A stretch of 64,000 bases of DNA. Source: Vibrio diabolicus (GTDB taxonomy: Bacteria > Pseudomonadota > Gammaproteobacteria > Enterobacterales > Vibrionaceae). The stretch lies in contig CCKK01000029.1 of assembly GCA_001048675.1 (NCBI GenBank), forward strand, positions 1 to 64,000, read 5' to 3'. The notes under the pieces are model-generated. The model saw nothing but the letters and a program-made list of their open reading frames with translations, searched no databases and was not told where the DNA came from. Positions 50,437 through 61,665 of this stretch are shown piece by piece; the first letter of the stretch is position 1; every line of letters begins with the position of its first letter. A program made the translations under genes and the position numbers.

Positions 50437-53346
50437 ATGACATTTGCTTTGGGGCAGCGCTGGATTAGCGATACGGAAAGCGATTTAGGTTTAGGTACCG
50501 TTGTAGCAATGGATGCTCGTACTGTGACATTGATGTTTGCAGCGTCAGAGGAAAACCGAGTTTACGCACGTAACGATGCACCTGTTACCCGAGTCACCTT
50601 TAACGTTGGTGATGTCATCGACTGCCAAGAAGGTTGGTCTCTAAAAGTTGAAGAAGTACTGGAAGATGAAGGTCTATACACCTATTTCGGTACTCGTGAA
50701 GACACGCAAGAAACCGCCGTTGTTCTGCGTGAGATTTTTCTGAGCAACCAAATTCGTTTTAATAAACCTCAAGATAAGTTGTACGCCGGTCAAATCGATC
50801 GCATGGACAACTTTGTTCTGCGTTACCGTGCGCTAACCAACCAGTTTGAGCAGCATAAGAGTCCAATGCGTGGCTTGTGTGGTATGCGTGCAGGTTTGAT
50901 CCCTCATCAGCTTTATATCGCGCACGAAGTTGGCCGTCGCCACGCGCCACGCGTATTACTGGCGGATGAAGTGGGTTTGGGTAAAACCATCGAAGCGGGC
51001 ATGATCATCCACCAGCAAGTGCTGTCTGGCCGTGCAGAACGCATTTTGATTGTGGTACCTGAAACACTGCAACATCAATGGCTGGTTGAGATGATGCGTC
51101 GTTTCAACCTGCATTTCTCTATCTTTGACGAAGAGCGTTGTATCGAAGCATTCGCGGATGCAGAAAACCCATTTGATACCCAGCAATACGTGCTGTGTTC
51201 TTTAGACTTCCTACGCAAGAGCCGCAAGCGTTTTGAACAAGCACTGGAAGGCGAATGGGACCTATTAGTTGTCGATGAAGCGCATCACCTTGATTGGAGC
51301 CAAGATAAACCGAGCCGTGAATACCAAGTGGTAGAAGGTTTAGCTGAACGCACTCCGGGCGTACTGCTATTGACGGCAACGCCGGAACAGCTTGGTCGTG
51401 AGAGCCACTTTGCTCGTCTGCGTTTGCTGGATCCTGACCGTTTCTACGATTACGAAACGTTCGTCGAGGAAGAAGAGCAATACGCGCCTGTAGCGGATGC
51501 GATTACTTCACTCTTCTCTGGTGAAAAATTGCCTGACGAAGCGAAAAACCAGATTACTGAATTGTTGTCTGAACAAGACGTAGAACCACTTTTCCGCATA
51601 ATCGAGAGTGAGACTGACGAAGAAGCTAAAGCGTCAGCGCGCCAAGAGTTGATCGACAACTTGATGGATCGTCACGGTACGGGACGAGTTCTGTTCCGTA
51701 ACACACGTGCGGCTATCAAAGGGTTCCCTGCGCGTAACGTGCACCTGATGCCAATGGATATTCCACCGCAATACACCACGTCAATGCGTGTTGCTGGGAT
51801 GATCGGCGGTAAGATGAGTTCGGAAGCACGTGCAATGAAGAACCTTTACCCAGAAGAGATCTTCCAAGAATTTGAAGGCGATGATGCAAGCTGGTGGCAG
51901 TTTGACTCGCGCGTGAATTGGTTGCTTGAAAAGGTGAAAGAGAAGCGCAGCGAGAAAATTCTGGTTATTGCTTCTCGTGCAAGTACGGCTCTGCAATTGG
52001 AGCAAGCGCTGCGTGAGCGTGAAGGCATTCGTGCGACCGTCTTCCATGAAGGTATGTCGATCCTTGAGCGTGACAAAGCAGCCGCTTACTTTGCGCAAGA
52101 AGAAGGTGGAGCACAAGTTCTTATCTGTAGCGAAATCGGCTCTGAAGGCCGTAACTTCCAGTTTGCCAACCAACTTGTCATGTTCGACTTGCCATTTAAC
52201 CCAGACTTGCTTGAGCAACGTATTGGTCGTTTGGACCGTATCGGCCAGAACCGCGACATCGACATTCATGTTCCTTACCTGAAAGGTACCTCGCAAGCCA
52301 TTCTTGCTCGCTGGTTTGATGAAGGTTTAAACGCTTTTGCAGAAACTTGCCCAACAGGCCGTGCCGTTTACGATAAGTACTCTGATGATCTGATTGAAAT
52401 CCTTGCTTCTGGTGATACCAGCACGCTAGATGAGATCATTGAAGCGTCAGCAAAAATGAATAAAGAGCTGAAATCCCAATTGGAGCAAGGCCGTGATCGC
52501 CTGTTAGAAATGCATTCAAATGGCGGAGAAAAAGCTCAACAAATCGTTGAGAAAATTGAATCAACCGACGGTGATACCAATCTGGTCACCTTCGCACTTT
52601 CTCTTTTTGATACGATTGGCTTGAACCAAGACGATAAAGGTGAAAACGCACTGATTGTGACCCCATCTGAGCACATGATGGTACCAAGCTACCCAGGTCT
52701 GCCGTACGAAGGAGCGACGATCACGTTTGATCGTGATACGGCTTTATCTCGTGAAGACATGCACTTTATCAGTTGGGAGCACCCAATGATCCAAGGTGGT
52801 ATCGATCTTCTGATGAGTGAAGGGGTGGGTACGTCTGCGGTATCTCTACTGAAAAACAAAGCGCTACCAGTCGGGACCATTCTTCTTGAGTTGATTTACG
52901 CGGTAGATGCGCAAGCGCCAAAACGCAGTGGTATCGCGCGCTTCTTACCGAAAACGCCAATCCGTTTGATGATGGACTCGCGTGGTAATGATTTGTCTGC
53001 TCAAGTGGAATTTGAAAGCTTTAACCGCCAGCTCAGCCCTGTAAACCGTCACTTAGGCAGCAAGTTGGTCACGTCGGTACAGAAAGACGTACACCGCTTG
53101 ATCGAAGCGGGGGACAATCTTATCGAAGCGAAGGTTGAGGAAGTACGCAAGCAAGCTCATCAAGATATGCAGCATAGCTTGAATGCAGAACTTGAGCGTT
53201 TGCAAGCACTGAAAGCGGTAAACCCAAATATTCGTGACGAAGAAATTGAAGCCATTGATGCACAAATTAAGGAGCTCACTGGTTACATCAACCAAGCTCA
53301 AGTGCAGCTCGACTCGCTACGTTTGATTGTGGTGAGCCACAACTAA
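50437..53346 (+). CDS. rapA: RNA polymerase-associated ATPase RapA (HepA)
   Basis: 969-residue SWI2/SNF2-type ATPase that binds RNA polymerase and helps recycle it after transcription. N-terminal Tudor-like domains (about 1-110), Walker A DEVGLGKT near 177-184, DEAH box (VDEAHHLDW) near 280, helicase C motifs [10 protein letters not shown] and [11 protein letters not shown] near 565-605, and a long C-terminal RapA-specific domain. rluA follows, as in E. coli, but here with an Nramp gene inserted on the other strand. Confidence 0.97.
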   Translation: MTFALGQRWISDTESDLGLGTVVAMDARTVTLMFAASEENRVYARNDAPVTRVTFNVGDVIDCQEGWSLKVEEVLEDEGLYTYFGTREDTQETAVVLREIFLSNQIRFNKPQDKLYAGQIDRMDNFVLRYRALTNQFEQHKSPMRGLCGMRAGLIPHQLYIAHEVGRRHAPRVLLADEVGLGKTIEAGMIIHQQVLSGRAERILIVVPETLQHQWLVEMMRRFNLHFSIFDEERCIEAFADAENPFDTQQYVLCSLDFLRKSRKRFEQALEGEWDLLVVDEAHHLDWSQDKPSREYQVVEGLAERTPGVLLLTATPEQLGRESHFARLRLLDPDRFYDYETFVEEEEQYAPVADAITSLFSGEKLPDEAKNQITELLSEQDVEPLFRIIESETDEEAKASARQELIDNLMDRHGTGRVLFRNTRAAIKGFPARNVHLMPMDIPPQYTTSMRVAGMIGGKMSSEARAMKNLYPEEIFQEFEGDDASWWQFDSRVNWLLEKVKEKRSEKILVIASRASTALQLEQALREREGIRATVFHEGMSILERDKAAAYFAQEEGGAQVLICSEIGSEGRNFQFANQLVMFDLPFNPDLLEQRIGRLDRIGQNRDIDIHVPYLKGTSQAILARWFDEGLNAFAETCPTGRAVYDKYSDDLIEILASGDTSTLDEIIEASAKMNKELKSQLEQGRDRLLEMHSNGGEKAQQIVEKIESTDGDTNLVTFALSLFDTIGLNQDDKGENALIVTPSEHMMVPSYPGLPYEGATITFDRDTALSREDMHFISWEHPMIQGGIDLLMSEGVGTSAVSLLKNKALPVGTILLELIYAVDAQAPKRSGIARFLPKTPIRLMMDSRGNDLSAQVEFESFNRQLSPVNRHLGSKLVTSVQKDVHRLIEAGDNLIEAKVEEVRKQAHQDMQHSLNAELERLQALKAVNPNIRDEEIEAIDAQIKELTGYINQAQVQLDSLRLIVVSHN

Positions 53347-53366
53347 GTAAGTATTTATTGCTCATT

Positions 53367-53398
53367 AAAAAAGGTCTTCAGTTGAAGACCTTTTTCTT
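53367..53398. terminator. rapA / Nramp bidirectional terminator
   Basis: Stem AAAAGGTCTTCA / TGAAGACCTTTT (53369-53380, 53383-53394), flanked by A and T tracts. Confidence 0.88.
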
Positions 53399-53454
53399 TA
53401 TTTGCGGTTTAGTTTCTTTATGCGGAATGCATTAATCACTGATAGCTACCTCAT

Positions 53455-54721
53455 TTACATCAACCACTTCCACCAGATAAACACAGCCAAGAAGCCAAAC
53501 AAGTAAATCAGGCCTGCAATCGACAACCACTTCAGTTTAGGTCCAACAGCCAAAGGCTCAGGTAACTCGGTTTTGCTCACTAATGTGTAATTTAGCAGAG
53601 CAAAGAATGGCGTGGTCATAAAGGCGAGGATCATCGCAAAGTTCAGCATAGGCAATAACGCAGAAGCCCAGAAAACCACAATACCTAATGCAAGTAAGGC
53701 GACCACCAGCATGATCGCTGATGTGGTTTTAGGGTTAGTGTCTGGTTGTGAGCGCAGTAGACGTTGAGAGTCAGAAATAACGCGTGAGTAGCCATCAATA
53801 ACGGTAATCGTGCTGCCAAAGATACAGAAAAACGCAATTACCGCGATCAAATAACGAGACCATTCGCCAATTGTTGCCGCATATAAGCCAACCAATTGGT
53901 GGGAGAAGCCAACGCCTGAGCTTTCAAGTGCAACGCCAGAGCCATAGAGCATCAAAGAACCTAACGATACAAAGATAATGGCAAGAAAAGCCGTGCCAAT
54001 GTAACCGACATTAAAGTCAAATAGAGCAGAGCGATACGTTACTTCTTGCTGGCTTGATTGGCGTTTTAACCACGCAGAGGTCAAGCAGGAGATCTCTATC
54101 GGTGCTGGCATCCAGCCCATTGTTACGACGATAAAGCCAATTGCCGCAATCGACCAAGGTGACGGTGGCTCGAAGTTGGCCACTTGCTCAACAGGGTTAC
54201 CAAAGGCGATAGAAACGGCAAGTAAAGTCGCGATGGTTAACACCGACATGATCACTTTAGATAGCGTATCGAGCGCTTTGTAATGGCCAGCAAATAATAT
54301 GATCAGGCAGGTGACAATCACAATGATACTGAGTGATGCCATTGATAGTGAAAACGGAATGAAGTAGCCCAGCAAGCTAGCACTAAACATCAACAAAGCG
54401 GCGGTATTGATTACGGCTGAGACCACGCTCAGAAATAGAAATAGCCATAGATAAGGCCGACCTAATTTCGCGTAGCCCTCAACCAAGGTGAGCCCTGTCC
54501 CCATGGTGTACTGTACGCCCGCTCGGAAAAAAGGGTATTTAAACAGGTTTACGAGCAGAATCAGTGCAGCCAATTGCCAGCCATAAATCGCACCAGCTTT
54601 GGTTGATGCGACGAGGTGAGAGCCACCGACCGCAGCAGATGCCATTAATATGCCGGGGCCTAGCGAAACGAAAAAATAAGGAAAGTTTGGATTGGGGTTT
54701 ATCTATAACGGCGGAGTCCAT
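53455..54721 (-). CDS. Nramp-family divalent metal transporter (frameshifted)
   Basis: Membrane transporter, about 11 hydrophobic segments, of the Nramp/SLC11-like family. The first segment should read LGPGILMASAAVGGSHL. MDSAVIDKPQSKLSLFF, ending at about 54671, is in one frame and VSLGPGILM onward in another. Removing one base of the T6 run (minus strand; 54671-54676) joins them into a 421-residue protein. Without correction the longest frame starts at the internal MASAAVG (54645), which would cut off part of the first helix. In place of the DPGN of classic Nramp proteins the first helix has GPGI, and the later MPH-type motif is not clear (MGWMPAP), so the metal transported is uncertain. An inverted repeat lies just upstream. 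Confidence 0.78.
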
Positions 54722-55063
54722 TGCTTATTGTCCTTTTTATCTTATGTATCTTTCTAAAGAGATACATACCGCAGTACATGACAAGCTGAGCGCTCGCCCT
54801 ATACTGCGCAACGGTAATATCTTTTAAATGCTGTGTTTTGATGTATTTATTTTAAGTATTCTTTGCGAATATCATGCTGTGTGCATCTAGCACTCTATTC
54901 AGTTATGCGTCTTGTTGTCAAACTAAATTTACAACGTGCTATTTTTAGTTTTTATGCTAAAGGATTGACTTTGTTTTATTGGTTTGAACTTTTCTTCAGC
55001 TCCCTGCATTTGGGTGCTATTTGGGTATATAATCGCGGCGTTTTTATTTTGTAGAGATCTCCC
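54722..55063. promoter_or_regulatory. Divergent Nramp-rluA regulatory region
   Basis: 342 bases without a gene. TATGTATCT / AGATACATA (54743-54751, 54760-54768) form a 9-bp inverted repeat with 8 bases between, only 22 bases from the Nramp start, a good place for a repressor site. For rluA, an extended -10 GGGTATATAAT ends at 55033, about 30 bases before the start. The middle is A/T-rich and otherwise blank. Confidence 0.5.
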
Positions 55064-55816
55064 ATGGCAATGCTTGAATATACCCCTCCCACCGATCCTT
55101 GGGTCGATATCGTTTTTGAGGATGACGACATTCTGGCAGTGAATAAGCCATCTGGGTTACTGTCTGTTCCTGGTCGACTTGCAGAGCATTACGACAGCAT
55201 GTGGAGCCGCCTCAAGGAAGTGCATCCAGAAATCCAAGTAGTGCATCGCTTGGATATGTCGACATCAGGGTTGATGCTGCTGGCGAAAAACAAACCTTCG
55301 GAGCGAGCATTAAAAAAGCAGTTCCAATATCGTCTCACCCACAAGGTGTATTACGCACGTGTTTGGGGGCATGTCGAGCCGCAAGAAGGGAATATTGACC
55401 TTCCATTAATTTGTGATTGGCCAAATCGTCCGCGACAAAAAGTATGCTTCGACGACGGCAAGCCATCTCAAACTTTATTCCAAGTGGTGAAGCGTGAAGT
55501 GCATCCAGATGGCACCCATACGACCGTTGTGCGGTTACTCCCCATTACTGGTCGATCGCATCAGTTGCGCGTGCATTTGATGGCGATTGGTCATGCAATT
55601 GTGGGTGATGAATTTTATGCAACTGAAGAGGCGTATCAGTTTTCAGAACGTTTAGAGCTGCACGCTGCGGAGCTAAGTTTTTATCACCCAGCCACGGATC
55701 AGCTGAGTAGTATTTTTGTACCTTGTGACTTTTATCCTGAAGCCGAGGCGGCGATCTTTAACCATTTTTCGCCAGAACGTACATTGCCTGATTATAAAAC
55801 GTTGCCACACCCTTAA
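55064..55816 (+). CDS. rluA: rRNA/tRNA pseudouridine synthase RluA
   Basis: 250 residues; makes pseudouridine in 23S rRNA (position 746) and tRNA (position 32) in E. coli. The catalytic motif HRLDMSTSGL contains the active-site Asp near residue 65. The RLLPITGRSHQLRVHL segment is the second family signature. No S4 domain, as expected for RluA as opposed to RluC/D. Confidence 0.95.
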   Translation: MAMLEYTPPTDPWVDIVFEDDDILAVNKPSGLLSVPGRLAEHYDSMWSRLKEVHPEIQVVHRLDMSTSGLMLLAKNKPSERALKKQFQYRLTHKVYYARVWGHVEPQEGNIDLPLICDWPNRPRQKVCFDDGKPSQTLFQVVKREVHPDGTHTTVVRLLPITGRSHQLRVHLMAIGHAIVGDEFYATEEAYQFSERLELHAAELSFYHPATDQLSSIFVPCDFYPEAEAAIFNHFSPERTLPDYKTLPHP

Positions 55817-55909
55817 TGCCAACCGCAGTCAACAACGGTTCTTTCTAGTTCGCTATTTCGTTACTGTGGTTGATGTATCCTGTCTTTCAGCCGTGAATAA
55901 GGAGTTGTT

Positions 55910-56872
55910 ATGTCTTTGCCGACCATCGTATTTTTGGACCGAGCGACCATCCCAGAACATATTGAGATCCCACGACCTAGCTTTCAGCACCACTGGCGTG
56001 AGTACGACTTAACCGCGCCAGAGCAGGTAATAGAAAGGTTAGCAGATGCAGATATCGTGATTAGCAATAAAGTCCTGCTTGACCAAAATGTATTAGAGCA
56101 ACTATCACAATTGCGGATGATCGCGGTTGCCGCAACTGGTTTTAACAACGTCGATGTGGACTACTGTGCTAAGCATGATATTGCGGTTGCCAATGTACGT
56201 GGTTACGCGACGCGTTCGGTACCTGAGCACGTGATGGCGATGCTGTTTGCTTTACGCCGAAATTTATTTGGTTACCATCAAGATATTGCCGCTGGCGAAT
56301 GGCAGCGTAATAAGCAGTTCTGCTTTTTTACGCACCCAATCGGGGATATAGGTGGTAGCACACTAGGTGTTATTGGCAGCGGCGCTTTAGGGCAAGCGAC
56401 AGCACAGTTAGCTAATGCGCTAGGCATGCAGGTGATCTTTTCTGAGCGTAAAGGTGCACCGGAATGTCGACCTGGTTATGTACCGTTTGAAGAAGTGTTG
56501 AAACGTTCTGATGCGTTGACTTTGCACTGTCCGCTCAACGAGCATACTCAGAATTTAATTGGTCAAGCAGAGTTGCAACAAATGAAGTCCAACGCCATTC
56601 TAATTAATACGGGGCGTGGAGGCTTGGTGAATGAGGACGCGCTGGTGGATGCCCTAAAACAGGGAGAAATCGCTGCGGCTGGTTTTGATGTTTTTACACA
56701 AGAACCAGCTGATGAGAGCAATCCGCTGATTGCCAATATGGGTTTACCTAATTTGTTACTTACACCGCATGTTGCATGGGGCAGCGACTCATCGATTCAA
56801 CGTTTAGTGGAAATCTTGATTGAGAACATTAACGCTTTCGAGCGCGGAGAGCGTATTAATCGCTTGGTGTAA
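55910..56872 (+). CDS. D-2-hydroxyacid dehydrogenase (glycerate dehydrogenase / hydroxypyruvate reductase type)
   Basis: 320-residue NAD(P)-dependent oxidoreductase. The nucleotide-binding motif GVIGSGALG is near residue 150, and the catalytic Arg (NTGRGGLVNE), Glu (FTQEPAD) and His (TPHVAWGS) are all present. The family covers glycerate, lactate and hydroxypyruvate reduction; the closest match by memory is hydroxypyruvate reductase, but the substrate is not settled by sequence. Good AAGGAG ribosome site. Confidence 0.9.
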   Translation: MSLPTIVFLDRATIPEHIEIPRPSFQHHWREYDLTAPEQVIERLADADIVISNKVLLDQNVLEQLSQLRMIAVAATGFNNVDVDYCAKHDIAVANVRGYATRSVPEHVMAMLFALRRNLFGYHQDIAAGEWQRNKQFCFFTHPIGDIGGSTLGVIGSGALGQATAQLANALGMQVIFSERKGAPECRPGYVPFEEVLKRSDALTLHCPLNEHTQNLIGQAELQQMKSNAILINTGRGGLVNEDALVDALKQGEIAAAGFDVFTQEPADESNPLIANMGLPNLLLTPHVAWGSDSSIQRLVEILIENINAFERGERINRLV

Positions 56873-56894
56873 CGCTGACATTTAAGTAAAAGAT

Positions 56895-56925
56895 AAAAAA
56901 GCAGACATCATGTCTGCTTTTTTCG
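56895..56925. terminator. Bidirectional terminator
   Basis: AAAAAAGCAGACA / TGTCTGCTTTTTT (56895-56907, 56911-56923), loop TCA, between the dehydrogenase gene and convergent darP. Confidence 0.9.
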
Positions 56926-56959
56926 TTAATTGAATGCTCGTTGGAATCGAACCGTCTAA

Positions 56960-57487
56960 TTAAAACTCTTCTTCGTTCAGACCTTTTAGGATCTGGAAGA
57001 TTTCGCGGTACGCTTTTGCTGGTTTCCCAGCCTTTTTCTCTTTCGCTGCTTGGCGAGCCAATTGGCGTAGACGCTGACGATCCGCCTCTGGGTACATTTC
57101 CATTACGTCATCAATGGCTTTGTCGCCTTCTTCTACCACGCGATCACGCAGAGCTTCAAGCTTGTGGAATACCGCCGTTAATTGAGAGTGCTTGTTACGA
57201 ATCTTATCCAACGCCGCTTGGATTGGCTCTGGATCTTCATAACGCATCAACTTACCAATACGTTGTAATTGGCGACGACGTGCTTCGTTTTTAAAGCGTT
57301 GTGCGTCTGCAATTGCTTCTCGCAGGTCTTCGCTCAATGGAAACTTTTCGAGAACTGCAGGTTTGAGGCCGACAAGCTCCTCACCTAGCTTTTGCAGTTC
57401 TTCCATGTCTCGCTTCATCTCGGATTTGCTTACCCAGATGATCTCTTCTTCTGGTTCCCATGGCGCTTTTTGATTCTTACGTGCCAT
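56960..57487 (-). CDS. darP: Ribosome biogenesis factor DarP (YjgA)
   Basis: 175-residue, highly charged, mostly helical DUF615 protein that associates with pre-50S ribosomes. Characteristic segments: [18 protein letters not shown] near residue 18 and [13 protein letters not shown] near 70. Divergent from pmbA, as its E. coli counterpart is. Confidence 0.94.
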   Translation of the reverse strand: MARKNQKAPWEPEEEIIWVSKSEMKRDMEELQKLGEELVGLKPAVLEKFPLSEDLREAIADAQRFKNEARRRQLQRIGKLMRYEDPEPIQAALDKIRNKHSQLTAVFHKLEALRDRVVEEGDKAIDDVMEMYPEADRQRLRQLARQAAKEKKAGKPAKAYREIFQILKGLNEEEF

Positions 57488-57597
57488 TTCAGTTGCCTGT
57501 GTTTTGATTAATATTATGACTATTTTAACAAGAATCGTGGGGAGAAAGCGAAATTCTTGTTATCCTATTGTTCATCAAAGACAAGATGTGAAAGACA

Positions 57598-58941
57598 ATG
57601 GATATTAAACAGCAGGTTGCTGAGCAACGTACCGAGCTAGAGCAAGCCGTCGCAAGAGCCTTAAAGCTTGCATCGGCAAAATCTGACGCCGCCGAAGTCG
57701 CAATTACCAAAAGCACTGGTTTAAGTGTATCTACTCGCATGGGCGAGGTAGAAAATGTCGAGTTCAACAGCGATGGTGCGCTGGGCATTACCGTTTACCG
57801 AGGTCAACGTAAAGGCAGTGCTTCCACGTCTGATTTAAGTGAAGCTGCTATCGAGCAAACCGTTATTGCGGCGCTGGATATTGCGCATTACACATCCGAA
57901 GATCCATTTGCAGGGCCCGCAGCCAAAGAATACATGGTGCAAGAGATCCCTGAGCTTGATCTTTTCCACCCAGACGCCCCTGATCCCGATTATGCTGCCG
58001 ATGTGGCGATCGCCGCTGAGAAAGAAGCGTTAAGTTATAACAGTGCAATCAAGCAAAGTGATGGCGCGAGTTATGATAGCCACTACGGTGTAAAAGTGTA
58101 TGGTAACAGCCATGGCTTATTAGCAAGCTATGCGTCTAGCCGCCACAGTACCAGCTGTTGTGTGATTGGCGTTGGTCAAAATGGCGAAATGGAGCGTGAT
58201 TACAGCTACACAGTGGCACGTCATCGCGATGACTTATGGACACCAGAAACAGTGGGTCGTAAGGCGGCAGAGAATACGATTAACCGCTTAGATGCGCAGC
58301 GCTTAAAGACAGGTAAATACCCAATCATGTTTGCCGCTGATGTTGCAACTGGCTTGATTGGCCATCTCGTTATGGCGATCAGCGGTGGTAACCTGTACCG
58401 AAAATCTTCTTTCTTACTTGACCATCTAGGCAAACAAGTGCTTCCTGAATGGTTCAATATCTCAGAACGTCCGCATGTATTGCGTGGTTTGGCGTCAAGC
58501 CCATTCGATAGCGAAGGCGTATATACTCAAGACCGTGAGATCATTACTGACGGTGTGCTAGCAACTTATCTGTTAACCAGTTATGCCGCACGTAAAATGA
58601 AGATGGCGCCGACAGGTCACGCTGGTGGCATCCATAACTGGTACGTGAAATCGACGGGTCAAAACTTCGAACAAATGCTTAAAGAGCTCGGCACTGGTTT
58701 GTTAGTGACAGAAGTGATGGGGCAAGGCGTGAACGTGGTAACAGGTGATTACTCTCGCGGTGCTGCAGGCTTCTGGGTTGAGAACGGTGAAATCCAATAC
58801 CCAGTATCGGAAATTACCATCGCTGGTAATCTGAAGGACATGTTCAATAAGATTGTTGCCGTAGGTAGCGACGTTGAAACGCGCTCGCAAATTCAAACGG
58901 GTTCAATCTTACTGGATGCGATGAAAGTTGCAGGTGAGTAA
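57598..58941 (+). CDS. pmbA: Metalloprotease partner PmbA (TldE)
   Basis: 447-residue homologue of TldD that lacks the HExxxH zinc motif; it forms the TldD/TldE heterodimer with the product at 46987-48432. Family segments include the [21 protein letters not shown] ending near residues 375-400 and [10 protein letters not shown] near 340. Confidence 0.96.
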   Translation: MDIKQQVAEQRTELEQAVARALKLASAKSDAAEVAITKSTGLSVSTRMGEVENVEFNSDGALGITVYRGQRKGSASTSDLSEAAIEQTVIAALDIAHYTSEDPFAGPAAKEYMVQEIPELDLFHPDAPDPDYAADVAIAAEKEALSYNSAIKQSDGASYDSHYGVKVYGNSHGLLASYASSRHSTSCCVIGVGQNGEMERDYSYTVARHRDDLWTPETVGRKAAENTINRLDAQRLKTGKYPIMFAADVATGLIGHLVMAISGGNLYRKSSFLLDHLGKQVLPEWFNISERPHVLRGLASSPFDSEGVYTQDREIITDGVLATYLLTSYAARKMKMAPTGHAGGIHNWYVKSTGQNFEQMLKELGTGLLVTEVMGQGVNVVTGDYSRGAAGFWVENGEIQYPVSEITIAGNLKDMFNKIVAVGSDVETRSQIQTGSILLDAMKVAGE

Positions 58942-58960
58942 GCTTTCCTAATTCAGAATT

Positions 58961-58993
58961 AAAAAAGCCTGATGTGTTCATCAGGCTTTTTAG
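58961..58993. terminator. Bidirectional terminator
   Basis: AAAAAGCCTGATG / CATCAGGCTTTTT (58962-58974, 58979-58991), loop TGTT, between convergent pmbA and mgtE. Confidence 0.9.
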
Positions 58994-59002
58994 TTTTTGC
59001 AG

Positions 59003-60361
59003 TTAGGTAATCAGTATTGTGGCAAGCCCTAAGAATACTGATAAACCAATTACATCCGTTACGGTCGTTAACGCCATACCACCAGCTAAAGCTGGGTCGA
59101 TGTTCATTTTCTTTAAGAGGATTGGAATCGTTACTCCGGCAACCCCAGCGACCAATAAGTTAGTCAGCATCGCGGCGGAAATGATTCCTCCTAGCATCCA
59201 GTTACCTTTCCAAGCGACAACAATGCCGCCAATAATCAGCGCCCACATGATGCCGTTGAGTAAACCGATCGAGGCTTCTTTCATCAACAGTTCTCGTTTG
59301 TTCGAGTCACCGATATGACCAAGAGCAAGACCACGAATCACTAGTGCGACGGTTTGGTTACCAGCGACACCACCCATGGAAGGAACAATCGTCATCAATA
59401 CGGCAATGGCCGCCATCTGGTCTAGCGTGGCTTCAAACATGTTAGAAACAGAAGCGGCAGCTAGTGCGGCCAACACGTTGGCCCCAAGCCAGATACTGCG
59501 TTTGCGAGCTGATTTTACAACGGGTGCGAAGGTATCTTCGTCATCGTCCATACCTGCCATACTCATCATCGAGTGTTCGGCATCTTCACGGATAACGTCA
59601 ACTACGTCATCGATAGTGATACGGCCAACGAGATGCTGATTCTCGTCTACGACAGGAGCAGAGACCCAGTTACGACGTTCGAACAGACTAGCAACATCTG
59701 AATCACTGGTATCGACAGTGATCGCTTCGTCAGCATCTTCCATGATGTCGACAATTTTGACATCAGGCTGGGTCGTGATCAGCAGAGTAATGGGTAGTTC
59801 ACCAATCAGTTTGCTTTCTTCATCAATGACATAAAGTGCATCCGTTGCTTCTGGTAGTTCACCTTTCATACGCAGATAACGTAAAACCACGTCCACATCT
59901 ACGTCACCACGAATCGTGATAACGTCGGTGTTCATCAGTCCACCTGCAGTGTCTTCTGGGTAGGACAGGGCGGTTTCGACACGCAGACGGTCAGAGGAGT
60001 CCATTTGCGACAGGACTTCGCGTGACAGGTTGTCTGGCAAGCTACGCAGTACATAAGCCACGTCATCGGTATCCATGCCTTCTGTCGCTTCTGCAAGCGC
60101 TTCTGGTGCCATTTTGGATACGAGACTATCTTTGACGTCTTCGTTCAGTTCGTCGAGGATTTCACCGTAGTCTTCAGGGTCGGTGAGTTGCCAGAGAACT
60201 TCACGGCTTTTGCGTGGAGAGGCTTCTAAAAGGTGAGCGATATCCTCAGGTTCCATGTCCTGTAACTGACGACGAACATGGACGAAGCGGCCATTTTCTA
60301 GCGCTTCTGTGACTTCTTGGAGGGCTTGGTGAGCTTGGTCGAATTCAATTTGCTCTGCCAT
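59003..60361 (-). CDS. mgtE: Magnesium transporter MgtE
   Basis: 452-residue Mg2+ channel. N-terminal superhelical MgtE_N domain (about 30-130), two CBS domains (about 135-260) that sense Mg2+, then five transmembrane helices from about 285. The pore segment ASVSNMFEATLDQ and the VAGNQTVALVIRGLALG motif are typical. It lies downstream of npr but has a 148-bp gap and npr has its own terminator, so it is probably separately transcribed. Confidence 0.95.
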   Translation of the reverse strand: MAEQIEFDQAHQALQEVTEALENGRFVHVRRQLQDMEPEDIAHLLEASPRKSREVLWQLTDPEDYGEILDELNEDVKDSLVSKMAPEALAEATEGMDTDDVAYVLRSLPDNLSREVLSQMDSSDRLRVETALSYPEDTAGGLMNTDVITIRGDVDVDVVLRYLRMKGELPEATDALYVIDEESKLIGELPITLLITTQPDVKIVDIMEDADEAITVDTSDSDVASLFERRNWVSAPVVDENQHLVGRITIDDVVDVIREDAEHSMMSMAGMDDDEDTFAPVVKSARKRSIWLGANVLAALAAASVSNMFEATLDQMAAIAVLMTIVPSMGGVAGNQTVALVIRGLALGHIGDSNKRELLMKEASIGLLNGIMWALIIGGIVVAWKGNWMLGGIISAAMLTNLLVAGVAGVTIPILLKKMNIDPALAGGMALTTVTDVIGLSVFLGLATILIT

Positions 60362-60493
60362 TCATTCCTCCCAATTCCTGATATTTACAATGCGTTGAAT
60401 AATAACTTAATTCTAGGCGCCTTTTAATAACAACTTATGATACTAAGCAAATTTATTTATTGGAGCAGTGAGGGGAAGGAGAGTGAGAGGTAA

Positions 60494-60518
60494 TAAAAAA
60501 GCGAGTAAATTACTCGCC
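60494..60518 (-). terminator. npr terminator overlapping the stop codon
   Basis: Minus-strand stem GCGAGTAA / TTACTCGC (60510-60517 and 60501-60508), followed by T6. The TAA stop of npr is inside the stem, so the operon ends with no trailing sequence. Confidence 0.85.
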
Positions 60519-60785
60519 TTCATCAAATTTATCTTCGATTAAGTGGCAAACGGCATCCAGTGCTTCTTCTGCTTGCTCACCCGCAGCGTGGATTGTGACG
60601 TACTGTCCTTGAGCAGACTCAAGCATTAATAAACCCATTACGCTGTCTGCTGTGGCGGTTTTGTCTTCTTCATTGTCGATAGTGATGACCGCTTCAAAGC
60701 TCTGGGCCAGTTCGACCAGTTTGACGGCTGCGCGAGCATGTAAGCCAAGGCGATTTTGAATCAATACTTTACGACTTAACTCCAC
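60510..60785 (-). CDS. npr: Phosphocarrier protein NPr (nitrogen PTS)
   Basis: 91-residue HPr-like protein of the nitrogen-related PTS. The phosphorylated His16 is in [12 protein letters not shown]. It passes phosphate from EI-Ntr (PtsP) to PtsN. Starts three bases after rapZ; last gene of the rpoN operon. Confidence 0.95.
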   Translation of the reverse strand: MELSRKVLIQNRLGLHARAAVKLVELAQSFEAVITIDNEEDKTATADSVMGLLMLESAQGQYVTIHAAGEQAEEALDAVCHLIEDKFDEGE

Positions 60786-60787
60786 AG

Positions 60788-61651
60788 CTACTCCTTAGTG
60801 TTTTTCTCTAGTGAGGTATGACGAATTTGCACTTGGTGTCCTTTATTGGCGAAGTACTCACCGATTTGCTGAGTTAAGTACACCGAACGATGTTTACCTC
60901 CGGTACAACCTATTGCAACGGTCAAATAGCTGCGGTTATTTTTCTCGAGCAGAGGTAACCAATTCTCTATAAAGTTTTCAATTTGGTATTTCAAACTTAA
61001 CACCGATTGGTGCTGCTCCAAAAATGCGGCGATAGGGGCATCCAAACCCGTAAGTGGGCGCAACGCTGGTTCCCAATGTGGGTTGGGCAAGAAGCGAACG
61101 TCGAATACGTAATCGGCATCGGAAGGCAGGCCATATTTGAAGCCAAAAGACTCAAATACCATAACAAGCCCTTTGCGATCTCTGCCTTCAACACGCATAC
61201 GCACGGTTTCACTCAACTCATGCAAAGATTGTCCGCTGCTGTTCAGTACAAGATCGGCATGCGCTTTAAGTGGTGTTAAAATTTCTTTCTCACGCTCGAT
61301 GGCTTGGTCAAGGGAGAGAGAGGTGCCACCTAAAGATAAAGGGTGGATTCGGCGTGTTTCGCTGTAGCGTTTGAGTAGCGTTTCCTTATTGGCGTCCAAG
61401 AAAAGCACGGTCACATCAAGCTCTGTTTTCAACTGCTCCAGTGTACCAGTCAGTTCTTTTAGCTTTTTAGGGATATTGCGAATATCAATGCTTACCGCAA
61501 CATTCTGCTTGCTGTCAGCAACAGAGTGAACAAATGCGTCCAGCAAATTCACTGGGAGGTTATCAACACAGTAATAACCTAAGTCTTCCAGTACGCGCAG
61601 CGCAATACTCTTACCGGCACCTGAGTGCCCGCTAACCACGATTAGTCGCAT
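60788..61651 (-). CDS. rapZ: RNase adapter protein RapZ
   Basis: 287 residues. Walker A GHSGAGKS at residues 8-15; C-terminal RNA-binding region ends with the [11 protein letters not shown] motif. In E. coli RapZ brings RNase E to the small RNA GlmZ and so controls glucosamine-6-phosphate synthase. Older name: YhbJ/YvcJ. Confidence 0.96.
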   Translation of the reverse strand: MRLIVVSGHSGAGKSIALRVLEDLGYYCVDNLPVNLLDAFVHSVADSKQNVAVSIDIRNIPKKLKELTGTLEQLKTELDVTVLFLDANKETLLKRYSETRRIHPLSLGGTSLSLDQAIEREKEILTPLKAHADLVLNSSGQSLHELSETVRMRVEGRDRKGLVMVFESFGFKYGLPSDADYVFDVRFLPNPHWEPALRPLTGLDAPIAAFLEQHQSVLSLKYQIENFIENWLPLLEKNNRSYLTVAIGCTGGKHRSVYLTQQIGEYFANKGHQVQIRHTSLEKNTKE

Positions 61652-61665
61652 GATGTCCGTCCTGC

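Noticed and set aside
54863-55054. 63-codon frame upstream of rluA
   Set aside because: A/T-rich promoter region, no ribosome site, no family features.
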